Shown piece by piece: positions 41,738 to 48,884 of a stretch of DNA of 64,000 nucleotides. The stretch is taken from assembly GCF_020907985.1 (NCBI RefSeq), contig NZ_JAJJPA010000003.1, positions 124,001 to 188,000 of the forward strand, in the 5' to 3' direction. Position 1 is the first letter of the stretch; each line of letters begins with the position of its first letter. The notes beneath the pieces were generated by a model. It was not told the DNA's origin. It made no database searches and saw only the letters and a list, made by a program, of their open reading frames with translations. This DNA comes from Kitasatospora humi. GTDB taxonomy: Bacteria > Actinomycetota > Actinomycetes > Streptomycetales > Streptomycetaceae. Both the position numbers and the translations under genes were made by a program.

Positions 41738-43268
41738 TCACGCTGCGAGCGCCGCGAGGAAGTCGGCGGCCACGTCGGCAGCCAGCACCACCCGGCCAAG
41801 GGCCGCAGCCACCCGCTTCGCCGACGGGGGCTCGCTCATATTCTTCACCTCAACGACCTGTCCGCCAAGCGCCGGTCCGTTCGCGCGCAGCCAAGCGCCC
41901 GCCGTCTCCAGGACGCGGTCGGCGGTTCCGCGGCTGACCAGGATCTGGCCGAGCGGCCGCTGGCCCGGGCCGCGAACCAGCGACACCGTCCACTCGGCGC
42001 CCTTCGGAACGGCGACGAGGTATAGCAGCCCCAACTCGCCGACCAGCAAGCGCTCCTGGGTGCCCAGCGGTTCCAGCACCTCGTACGGCAGCAGGCCCGC
42101 GCCCAGGCCCAGCCACGCATCGATCGCCGAACGCCCGCGCCGGCCATCGTCCGGCATGAAGTGCGTGTACCTGCGCAACGTAAACCCGGGGTCGTCATGG
42201 CCGAGCCACTGCGACAGCGCGACGATGGACTCGCCGGCCTGCAACTGCACGGAGGCGTAGGTGTGTCGCGTGATGTGGAACCCGAGCTCGCGCGCAGCCG
42301 GCCAGCCGCCGCGGTGGTGCGAGGCGCGGCTCCTGTCCCACGGGTCGATCAGGCCGGCGGCGGCGAGCGCGGGCTTCCAGGCGTCGTAGTTCCACGACGA
42401 TTGGTTGATGGGATTGCCGTACCGCGTCGTCATCAGCAGCGTCGTCGTCAGCTCGCCGCTCTCCGGACCGCCGGGGCCGCGCCACGGCAGTGTCACCCGC
42501 ACGGGCTTGAAGTCGTCCGGGTACTCCTCCAGAGAGGGGCTGAGGCCCGCCGAGAGAGGGACTGAGCGCTCCTTGTTGCCCTTGGGGAGCTTGAAGTACG
42601 GGCGTCCGTGCTTGTCGATCTGGAGCTGGCGACGGATGTTCAGCTCTTCGGCGGACTTGTCGATGTCGCTGGGGGAGAGGCCGAACACCTCTCCCTGCCG
42701 CAGGCCGCTGCCGGTGCCGAGGTCGAAGGCGATCCGGCTGCGGGGGACGCATCCCTTCTCGCACGCTCAGGCTCTGGACCTTGGTGAACGCCCTCGCCTT
42801 GACATCCGGCGCCTTGGGCTTGATGCCGCGGGTGCTGCAGGGGTTGCGGGTGAGTCGCTTCGGGACGGCGCTGCCGAGGATCGCGGAGAGATAGTCGTAG
42901 ATCACGCGGACTGTGGAGGGCTCCAGTTTCTTCAGGAGCGTGGCCACCCAGACCCGCAGATGCTCCTCGTCGATGGTGACGATGGGCAGGTGGCCGAGGT
43001 GCGGCAACACGTGGTTGCGGATCTTCGGCTCCATCGTCTCCGCCGTACCGAGGCCGACGGTGACGCCCGGCCAGTAGACCCTGTTGAAGTAGTCCGCGAG
43101 GAGGATCTGCCCGAGCTCGGGGTCGATGAACGTGCCGCGGCGGCTGTCGGTCTGCGCCGAGGCTAGCCAGTCTTTGACGTCCTTCAGCTTGACGAAGGAC
43201 TCGTCCTTGACGCCCGGGATGCCGCAGACGCGGTAGCGCATGCCGACGCCGTACGTGGACTTCTTCAT
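41738..43268 (-). pseudogene. int: Tyrosine recombinase/integrase, frameshifted
   Basis: The integrase of the element, about 510 residues if read across one frameshift. The N-terminal SAM-like domain (residues 60-150) contains LADYFNRVYWPGV and VWVATLLKKLEPSTV. The catalytic domain has Arg in GSGLRQGEVFGL, HITRHTYASV, WLGHDDPGFTLRRY and the nucleophile Tyr in RRYTHF. The frame breaks at a run of five Cs on the coding strand (42742-42746); removing one C restores VREGMRPRSRIAFDLGTGSG. The ATG at 43268 is the likely start. About 120 residues follow the usual end of the domain, which is unusual. Non-functional unless the frameshift is an error or is bypassed. Confidence 0.85.
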
Positions 43269-43443
43269 CTCGCCGGTCACGGGGGTGGTGGGGTGCTGGC
43301 CGGCCGGCCATCTCGGCGCGGTCGGCCGGCTGCGCGTCGGCGGGGCAGGTCGGGCTGTACACGCCACCATTATCGCTCATGCGTTCGAATGCCAGCTCGC
43401 CAGGCGGTCGGCCTCGGGGAGCTAGCCAGGTCGATCGAGTCCG

Positions 43444-43977
43444 CTACTTCATCCGAAGGTGGTGAAGCAGGAGGAGCGCAGCTACCGCGTTCGCGCTGCG
43501 AATCTCACCCTTGGCCACCAGGGTCGGGACCTCGCGAAGCGGTACCCATTCGCGCCGCTCGGACTCGAATGCGTCCTCGGGATGGCCAACGTACTCGGCA
43601 GTCTCGGACCAGTAGACGTGGTGGCGTCCGTCGGCGAGGCCATTCGACGGCTCGACGGTCAGGAGGTGTCGGAGCGGCCCGGGGCGCCAGCCGGTCTCCT
43701 CCAGCATCTCCCTGGCCGCGGCCGCCTCCAGGTCCTCGCCCTCCTCAACGACGCCGGCGGCCAGCTCCCATCCCCAGCTGTCGGTGATGAAGCGGTGCCG
43801 CCACAGCAGAAGCGCTTCGTTCCGTTCGTTTACCGTGGTGGCCAGCGCGACGGGGCGCTGCCGCAGCACGTAGTGGTCGAGGTGCCGGCCGTCGGGCAAC
43901 TCCACGTCGGCGAGGTGCACTCGGAGCCAAGGGTTCTCGTAGACCGAACGCTCACCGAGGTTCTTCCACACCGACAT
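43444..43977 (-). CDS. Nudix hydrolase
   Basis: A 177-residue Nudix pyrophosphohydrolase. The Nudix box runs from GVVEEGED to REMLEETGW and matches Gx5Ex7REUxEExGU exactly. Flanking sequence (LDHYVLRQRPVALATTVNER, LLLWRHRFITDSWGWELAAG) resembles ADP-ribose or nucleoside-diphosphate-sugar types. The substrate is unknown. It lies between the integrase and the HTH regulator within the element. The Pif immunity factor of the Streptomyces element pSAM2 also has a Nudix motif, so a role in element biology rather than metabolism is possible, but that is inference. Confidence 0.9.
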   Translation of the reverse strand: MSVWKNLGERSVYENPWLRVHLADVELPDGRHLDHYVLRQRPVALATTVNERNEALLLWRHRFITDSWGWELAAGVVEEGEDLEAAAAREMLEETGWRPGPLRHLLTVEPSNGLADGRHHVYWSETAEYVGHPEDAFESERREWVPLREVPTLVAKGEIRSANAVAALLLLHHLRMK

Positions 43978-44021
43978 CCGCTGCTCTCCTCACACTGGCC
44001 AGGTCCGGCCAGGGTATCCAG

Positions 44022-45356
44022 TCAGATCGGGACAGCGAGCGAGGCGTCGATCCGGTCGACCGCGTCGCGGGCGGCCGCGGTTTGCTGCTGCGCCAGCTGT
44101 CGACGCAACGCCACGAACCGATCCCGGAGGCGCTCTGACTCCATCCCGGCCGCGAGCGACAGCGCCTCCAACGCATTGCCTGCCGCCTGCTCGACCTCCC
44201 CGCGGCCGAGGTCGACGGTCGTCAGGGTGGCCATGCGGTGGACCTGCCCGCGCGGGTGTGCCTGCACGCGCACAGCCTCCTCGGCGTAGGACCGTGCGGG
44301 CGTCCAGTCGCCCAGACTGATGAGCGCCTCGGCCAGCTGGGCCTCCACCAGGCCTGGTTGGACGTAGCCAGTCTCCGGTGGCTCCTCGTCCCGACGGATT
44401 GCCGCTGCAGCGCTCTCCGCTCGGCTCATGGCCTGGTGGGCGCCGGTGGCGTCGCCCATGCGGGCGAACGCCTTGGCCTGCATGGCGTACAGGTCGGTGG
44501 CGAGCGCCGGGCTCAGCGCGCCGCCAGCGCTGCGGACGCCGGCCTCGGCGAACGCGACCGCCTGGCGGTAGTCCTTCAGGAACAGCGCCTGGTTGGTGAG
44601 GAGTGCGACGACGTAGCCGCCGAACGCCCGGTCGCCGGAGGCTTTGGCGAGGCGTAGCGCGTGGTGGAAGTACCGCTGGGCGAGGCCCTGGTGGTCGGAG
44701 TCGTACGCGCAGATCCCGGCGACCGCGACGAGGCCGCCGGTGGCCCGGAGTAGGTCCCGGCCGATCGCGTCGGTATAGGTTCCGCGGACCAGCGGCGCGG
44801 TGTGATCGGCGAGAAAAGCGACGACCCGGCTGCGGGTGGCGACGCCGCCGGACGCCCGGTACATCCGCTCGTAACGGCTTCGCGCGCCCCGCAGCATCTC
44901 GATGTCGGACGCACCGACGCGCAGGCTGCCAGCGTGGGACACGTCGGCGTCGTCTGGTGGGTTCTCCCACTCCCAGACAGGCACGATGGCCGAAGTCCCC
45001 ACTACGGCGTCCTGCTGCTCGTGTTCGACGCGCCGCTGCTGGTCGGAGCGCCATAGCGCTGTGGCACGGTCGATGTAGGTGCCGAGGCTGGTCGGCGGGG
45101 GCAAGGTGTTGGGCTTGCCCATGCCGATATCGTCCAGGCTGACCGGTCGGCCGAGGTGCTTGGTCAAGAGCTCAGCGATGAGATCGGGCGCTTCACCGCG
45201 TGGTCGCTGGCCGCGGAGCCAGCGGGTCACGGCGGTGTGGTCGTAGCGGCTGGTCTTCCCACGGGCTGCGTTCGCGCGGTTCACGCGGGCGGCAAGTCCG
45301 GCGTGGGACCAGCCTGCCTCGTCCAAGAGGATGTCGAGCTGTGTATTCGGGGCCAT
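44022..45356 (-). CDS. HTH/TPR-like regulator (NsdA-like)
   Basis: A 444-residue regulator. The N-terminal helix-turn-helix is LDILLDEAGWSHAGLAARVN followed by YDHTAVTRWLRGQRP, an arrangement I associate with the NsdA-type developmental regulators of Streptomyces. From about residue 200 the protein is a helical repeat region of tetratricopeptide character (AYDSDHQGLAQRYFHHAL, LISLGDWTPARSYAEEAV). The ATG at 45356 opens directly on the domain; the frame continues 39 codons upstream into the divergent promoter. It probably controls the rightward small-gene set and itself. Confidence 0.82.
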   Translation of the reverse strand: MAPNTQLDILLDEAGWSHAGLAARVNRANAARGKTSRYDHTAVTRWLRGQRPRGEAPDLIAELLTKHLGRPVSLDDIGMGKPNTLPPPTSLGTYIDRATALWRSDQQRRVEHEQQDAVVGTSAIVPVWEWENPPDDADVSHAGSLRVGASDIEMLRGARSRYERMYRASGGVATRSRVVAFLADHTAPLVRGTYTDAIGRDLLRATGGLVAVAGICAYDSDHQGLAQRYFHHALRLAKASGDRAFGGYVVALLTNQALFLKDYRQAVAFAEAGVRSAGGALSPALATDLYAMQAKAFARMGDATGAHQAMSRAESAAAAIRRDEEPPETGYVQPGLVEAQLAEALISLGDWTPARSYAEEAVRVQAHPRGQVHRMATLTTVDLGRGEVEQAAGNALEALSLAAGMESERLRDRFVALRRQLAQQQTAAARDAVDRIDASLAVPI

Positions 45357-45405
45357 CTGATCACCTATCAGAAGTGCGGCCCGCCTGACTGTACGCGACT
45401 TGGAA

Positions 45406-45420
45406 TCACACGGAGTGTGA
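45406..45420. promoter_or_regulatory. Inverted repeat in the divergent promoter region
   Basis: TCACAC-GGA-GTGTGA is a perfect 15-bp hyphenated palindrome in the 131-bp gap between the leftward HTH/TPR regulator and the rightward small-gene set. It is the best operator candidate for that regulator. Confidence 0.45.
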
Positions 45421-45487
45421 AACGAACGCTCAGCCCTGTGCTCTGTGCGCGCTGCCACGGAAAGAGCAGGCACACCAGCATGGAAGC

Positions 45488-45712
45488 GTGACGATGACGT
45501 TGAAGAACGACGTTGTGCGCGTGGTGCCGCTAAGGCGTAGCCCGACGGACGCGCAACTCCACGCGAGGGCCTGCATCGACTGCGGCAGCGATAGCGGGCC
45601 GTTCAGTCCGGCGGGCCACGTGTACACCCGGGCGGGTGCTGCTCGCCTCGGGTGGGCGGTCGTCGCATGCGCTGAGCACGCCAACAACGCTGCAGCGAGG
45701 GTGATCCGGTGA
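45488..45712 (+). CDS. Small CxxC protein, 74 aa
   Basis: A 74-residue protein with a likely zinc site: ARACIDCGSD early on, then GPFSPAGHVYTR and VVACAEHANN, giving Cys/Cys and Cys/His pairs about 35 residues apart. I have seen similar small proteins next to HTH regulators in streptomycete accessory regions, but no function is assigned. The ATG at 45488 is the first of the rightward set and its stop overlaps the next start as GTGA. Confidence 0.7.
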   Translation: MTMTLKNDVVRVVPLRRSPTDAQLHARACIDCGSDSGPFSPAGHVYTRAGAARLGWAVVACAEHANNAAARVIR

Positions 45713-46188
45713 CGCCACCGATGCAGGCCGCGCAGTGGGCCGCGATGCCGCCAGCCATCTGGCTGGCAAGTGCCGCCGGCCCCGACCGGCACGATGTCGT
45801 CGTCCGGTGGGGCTGGGATCCGGGGTGGCTCGCCTCGCTGCCCTGCGGAGTGCGCTGGGACGCCGTCCGCATGGACGAGGCACCCGGGCTGGCGGTCCTG
45901 GCCGCGCTGCGCTCCACGGACGCGCTGCCGGTGCTCGGCCCGGTACTGCACCACCGCGGCGCCGGGCACGTCTACTGGCTCGTGTCGATCGAGGCTGACG
46001 GGCCAGCTGACTGGCGGGAGATCGATCCGACGTGCGTGCTCTTCGGCGCCGGCTCCCACCTTGCGCTACCAACTCTGGATCCCGAACTCCCGCAGGAGTG
46101 CCCCGAGCAGTGGATCCACCGACCCCGCGTGGTCGGCACGCTGACCCCGCCGTCATTGCTACGCGCTGGGGTGGAGGCTGCCCGGTGA
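45709..46188 (+). CDS. Hypothetical protein, 159 aa
   Basis: A 159-residue soluble protein rich in Ala, Pro, Trp and Leu (PPAIWLASAAGPDRHDV, WGWDPGWLASLPCGVRWDAV). I recall this as a family seen beside HTH regulators and on actinobacterial plasmids or islands, without a known activity. No catalytic motif is apparent. The GTG start overlaps the preceding stop, and its own stop overlaps the next start, both as GTGA. The three genes are therefore translated as a coupled unit. Confidence 0.68.
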   Translation: MTPPMQAAQWAAMPPAIWLASAAGPDRHDVVVRWGWDPGWLASLPCGVRWDAVRMDEAPGLAVLAALRSTDALPVLGPVLHHRGAGHVYWLVSIEADGPADWREIDPTCVLFGAGSHLALPTLDPELPQECPEQWIHRPRVVGTLTPPSLLRAGVEAAR

Positions 46189-46520
46189 ACGCCGACGGGC
46201 CCGTTCCGCTGGAGGCCCGGGACTGCAACACGTGCCGCTGCCTGGACATCATGGCGTCCCGCGCGTGGGTGACGGACGAGACCGGTAGCTACCAGGATGA
46301 GTCCGCTCTGTCTGACGTGCGGGTGAAGCGGCGTCAGCACCGGGCCGAGGGCAAGTGCTCCCGGCGGTCGGAGACGTGGGGTAGCGAACCCGAAGGCGAC
46401 AGCCAGGGCGAGCCGGGCCTGTCGACCGGCCCGGAGGCCCTGGAGCCTGCTGAATCCGGCGCAGCGGGCTGCCTTCGGGGCGCCATGCCGGAGCTGAGTA
46501 CGAGTCGGGGTCGTCAGTGA
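46185..46520 (+). CDS. Cysteine-containing hypothetical protein, 111 aa
   Basis: A 111-residue protein beginning VNADGPVPLEARDCNTCRCL, whose CNTCRC may bind metal. The middle is basic (DVRVKRRQHRAEGKCSRR) and the C-terminal half is low-complexity Gly/Ser/Glu. The GTG start overlaps the previous stop (GTGA), which is the main support for it being real. Not recognised; the low-complexity tail lowers confidence in the exact end. Confidence 0.55.
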   Translation: MNADGPVPLEARDCNTCRCLDIMASRAWVTDETGSYQDESALSDVRVKRRQHRAEGKCSRRSETWGSEPEGDSQGEPGLSTGPEALEPAESGAAGCLRGAMPELSTSRGRQ

Positions 46521-46651
46521 GCACCCCGGTCGACCGCAGTCTGCAGGTTCGCCGCGTCTACGTCGGCCGGCCGCCTACCGTCAGCGGACTCACGTCCCAT
46601 CGGCAGGCCCGTCGGCGGCGCGGACGCCGCTGGCACTGACCGTCGAAATCT

Positions 46652-46782
46652 CCCACGTCAGGAGTGGCCCCCGCAGCCTCCTGACGTGGGGCACAACCCC
46701 GCCCCGGCCGACTTGCCGGCGAGCCGTCCGGCCGGGGCGGGGTCCGCAACACCGAACGATCCGGCCACCGGCTGGTGGCCGG
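46652..46782 (+). promoter_or_regulatory. Three consecutive hairpins in an element leader
   Basis: Three perfect stems lie in a row. The first is 13 bp (46652-46664 with 46678-46690), the second 14 bp (46697-46710 with 46729-46742), the third 9 bp (46761-46769 with 46774-46782). They fill the 289-bp gap before the 177-aa gene; the last ends about 14 bases before its GAGGAG ribosome site. The first may terminate the small-gene transcript. The others could be a leader structure. Confidence 0.6.
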
Positions 46783-46809
46783 CCGGCCTCAGTGTGAGGA
46801 GACACCAGT

Positions 46810-47343
46810 ATGTCGGTTCCGACCGAGCGTCCGCCTGGGCCCATGCCGCCGTCCGACGGTGGCATGCGCGACCCGCGCGACTACATCGACCCGCGCGACT
46901 TCGCGAGCGTGGTCCACACGGTGCTGGACAACAACCCGGGCATGGAGGGCCGGCAGGCGACCCGGATCACCTGCGAGGCCATCAAGTTCGTCGTGGCCGG
47001 CGCGATGTTCCCCGAGCACGCCATGGCGCCGAGCCGGATCGTGGACGAGGGCTGGCACGCCCTCATCGTGCACACCGAGCTGTACGCCCGCCTGTGCGCG
47101 AAGTTCGGGCCGTTCGTCCACCACACCCCGGGGTACAACCCGATGTTCTTCGACCCGCCGATCCTGGACCGCACGGAGGAGCTGATCCGTGCGGCCGGGT
47201 TCGAGGTCGACGAGGAGTTGTGGGTGGGCCCGACGGACGACCGGATCCCGGTGGCCGCGAACTGCCAGCACTCCCCGAACTGCCAGATTCGGCCGATGCC
47301 GAAGCCGGAGAAGCCGTGCACCAGCCCGGGCGGCCGTGCCTGA
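46810..47343 (+). CDS. Hypothetical protein with GRDP-like WH/HH motif, 177 aa
   Basis: A 177-residue protein. The segment IVDEGWHALIVHTELYARLC followed by FGPFVHHTPGYNP resembles the conserved core of glycine-rich-domain-containing (DUF1399-like) proteins, with Trp-His and His-His pairs. An ANCQHSPNCQ motif lies near the C-terminus. Flanks are Pro/Gly-rich. The ATG at 46810 has GAGGAG upstream. Role unknown; it is cargo of the integrated element. Confidence 0.68.
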   Translation: MSVPTERPPGPMPPSDGGMRDPRDYIDPRDFASVVHTVLDNNPGMEGRQATRITCEAIKFVVAGAMFPEHAMAPSRIVDEGWHALIVHTELYARLCAKFGPFVHHTPGYNPMFFDPPILDRTEELIRAAGFEVDEELWVGPTDDRIPVAANCQHSPNCQIRPMPKPEKPCTSPGGRA

Positions 47344-47392
47344 CAGTGGGCTGGCGCGCGTAGCCTGCTGCCACCGATGACAGGAGGTAGGC

Positions 47393-47548
47393 ATGGAGGA
47401 GTGGATCGACCCTCGTTATGCGGAGCTGGTGGCTACTGTCCGGCGGCAGCAGGCAGGGGAGGAAGACGCGCCCCCGTTCGTTCCGGGGCCGGTCGGACAG
47501 GATTCGGCCGCGCCGTGCAAGTGGTTCATCATGGGGCGCGCTGACTGA
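47393..47548 (+). CDS. Small protein, 51 aa
   Basis: An ORF of 52 codons starting MEEWIDPRYAELVATVRRQQ and ending PCKWFIMGRAD. Support comes from a perfect AGGAGGT ribosome site at 47382-47388, five bases before the ATG, and normal codon positions. It is acidic with one central helix and a short Cys-Lys-Trp end. It lies 49 bp after the 177-aa gene and is the last gene of the element. Function unknown. Confidence 0.6.
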   Translation: MEEWIDPRYAELVATVRRQQAGEEDAPPFVPGPVGQDSAAPCKWFIMGRAD

Positions 47549-47783
47549 TCGTCGGATCAGCGCGCACCTGCAGTAACACCACCTGGGCCTTGCGGGCCTG
47601 GGCGTGGCCGGCGCGTCTCGTGGGGCGCGTCGGCCACCGACTACGGGATCAGGGCGCGCAGCGGGACACCGAGGGCGGCAGCGATGACCAGGTATCACCA
47701 CGTCTCAGCAGGTCGCAGCCATAAGTGACTCCCCGTAGCGCAACCCAGAGGCCCGCCCTGGGAGCATGATCGGGGCCACGTAA

Positions 47784-47869
47784 AGTGGTACGGCTACTTC
47801 ATGCGCCGCCTGGCGGAGCGTCCGGCCAACCTGGTGTTCTTCCTGCGGGCCGTGGCCACCAGGAACTAG
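47784..47869. repeat. Right attachment repeat (attR)
   Basis: The second copy of the proline dehydrogenase 3' end. The first 51 bp (47784-47834) match 41521-41571 exactly. The rest encodes the same reading with four substitutions (FFLRAVATRN in place of FFLRAMATKS) and a TAG stop. With no upstream gene in frame it is untranslated, and I infer it to be the ancestral chromosomal end. Confidence 0.9.
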
Positions 47870-47882
47870 CAGCACTGAAAGG

Positions 47883-47908
47883 CGAGTTGACGCTCTTGCG
47901 TCAACTCG
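47883..47908 (+). terminator. Displaced proline dehydrogenase terminator
   Basis: A perfect 11-bp stem (CGAGTTGACGC with its complement) and a four-base TCTT loop lie 13 bases after the displaced stop codon, mirroring the element-borne hairpin at the left junction. It now faces no complete gene on the plus strand and may serve the converging GPP34 gene. Confidence 0.78.
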
Positions 47909-47961
47909 TCTCGGTGCTTCGACGGTTCACACGACGTCAGTTCCGTCGAAGCCGCGCCGGT

Positions 47962-48585
47962 TCAACTCGCAGTTCTCCTGGAGCCGATCGCCCGGCGCAA
48001 TGCCCTCGGCACCGGCCCGCACAGGTCGGTGAGTTCGGCGATCCTGGCCTTCTCCTCGCGCCACTGCCGACGGCTCAGCACCACGGTGAGCTCGCCCGCA
48101 CGGGCCAGTGCCACCAGTGCCGCGTCCGCGGCCTCGACCCGGCTGATCGGATCGCACAGCGCCGCCGACACGGCGGCGGTCAGCCGCTCGCGGACCCGCG
48201 GGTCGCGCGGCTCGATCCGCACCGAGCGGAACAGCCCCAGCACCCGGCGCTCCTCCAGGCGCACCACGCCCTGGTCGGCGAGGCTGCCGCGGACCTCGCG
48301 CACGGTCGGCCGGCGCCGGCCGATCCAGCGCTGCCAGGAGCACGGTCGGCTCCGGGCGATCAGCTCCAGCAGCTCGGCGAGCAGCGGGTCAAGGTCGGCG
48401 TGAGCCGGCGCGACGGCCACCGGCCTGCCCCGGTCGTCGCGGACCAGGCCGAGCCGCAGCAGGTCGGCCAGGCCCGCCGCGCGCAGCAGCAGGTCCAGGT
48501 TGGAGCGGCTGGTCAGCCGGCCCTTGTCGGGGTCGTAGGCGAGCAGGAACAGCTTGCCCTGCAGGGTGTCGGGTACGCGGATCAT
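47962..48585 (-). CDS. GPP34 (GOLPH3/Vps74-like) family protein
   Basis: A 207-residue protein of the GPP34 family, whose eukaryotic members bind phosphatidylinositol-4-phosphate at the Golgi. It begins MIRVPDTLQGKLFLLAYDPD. It then has the LRAAGLADLLRLGLV helix pair, SWQRWIGRRRPTVREVRGSL, and a basic C-terminus (PRALRRAIGSRRTAS). Bacterial members are common in actinomycetes and uncharacterised; membrane-lipid binding is a guess from homology. It follows the RHH gene by 14 bp in an operon with an SPFH membrane protein. Confidence 0.82.
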   Translation of the reverse strand: MIRVPDTLQGKLFLLAYDPDKGRLTSRSNLDLLLRAAGLADLLRLGLVRDDRGRPVAVAPAHADLDPLLAELLELIARSRPCSWQRWIGRRRPTVREVRGSLADQGVVRLEERRVLGLFRSVRIEPRDPRVRERLTAAVSAALCDPISRVEAADAALVALARAGELTVVLSRRQWREEKARIAELTDLCGPVPRALRRAIGSRRTAS

Positions 48586-48599
48586 GAGGATTCCCCCTC

Positions 48600-48872
48600 C
48601 TACTCCTCGGCGTCGGAGCTGCCGCTGCCGGAGTCGGTGCCGCCGGAGTCGGTGCTCTCGCTGCCGGAGCCGGTGCTCTCCTTGGTGGGCCGGCCGCGCT
48701 TGGGCAGCCGGCCCACGCCACCGGGCATCCGGCCGCCTTCGGTCAGGGCCCGGCGCAACAGGAACTCGATCTGGGCGTTGGTGCTGCGCAGTTCGTCCGA
48801 GGCCCAGCGGGCCAGTGCGTCGTGGACCGCCGGGTCCAGGCGCAACAGGATCTTCTTCCGCTCGGTCGCCAC
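48600..48872 (-). CDS. Ribbon-helix-helix DNA-binding protein
   Basis: A 90-residue Arc/MetJ-like regulator. The RHH core is at the N-terminus, with strand KKILLRLDPAVHDALARWAS and the second helix LRSTNAQIEFLLRRALTEGG. The last 40 or so residues are a Ser/Gly/Glu/Asp tail that looks disordered. It sits between the SPFH and GPP34 genes on one transcript. It is the natural candidate to bind the 16-bp palindrome upstream of the operon. Confidence 0.85.
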   Translation of the reverse strand: MATERKKILLRLDPAVHDALARWASDELRSTNAQIEFLLRRALTEGGRMPGGVGRLPKRGRPTKESTGSGSESTDSGGTDSGSGSSDAEE

Positions 48873-48884
48873 CTGCGCATTCTC

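Larger units (their letters stand above)
41521..47869. mobile_element. Integrative element in the proline dehydrogenase gene
   Basis: A small site-specific element bounded by direct repeats of the proline dehydrogenase 3' end, 6263 bp from core to core. The integrase gene lies next to the left junction, as expected. Cargo in order: integrase, Nudix hydrolase, HTH/TPR regulator (all minus), then five or six small rightward genes. I find no replication initiator, no FtsK/TraB-type transfer protein, no phage structural gene and no excisionase. It is therefore either a mobilisable or satellite element or a remnant. Boundaries are well supported by the repeats; mobility today is doubtful because the integrase is frameshifted. 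Confidence 0.85.

Noticed and set aside
42195..43370. Second, separate integrase-like protein
   Set aside because: It is the upstream half of the same integrase; one-base correction at 42742-42746 joins the halves.
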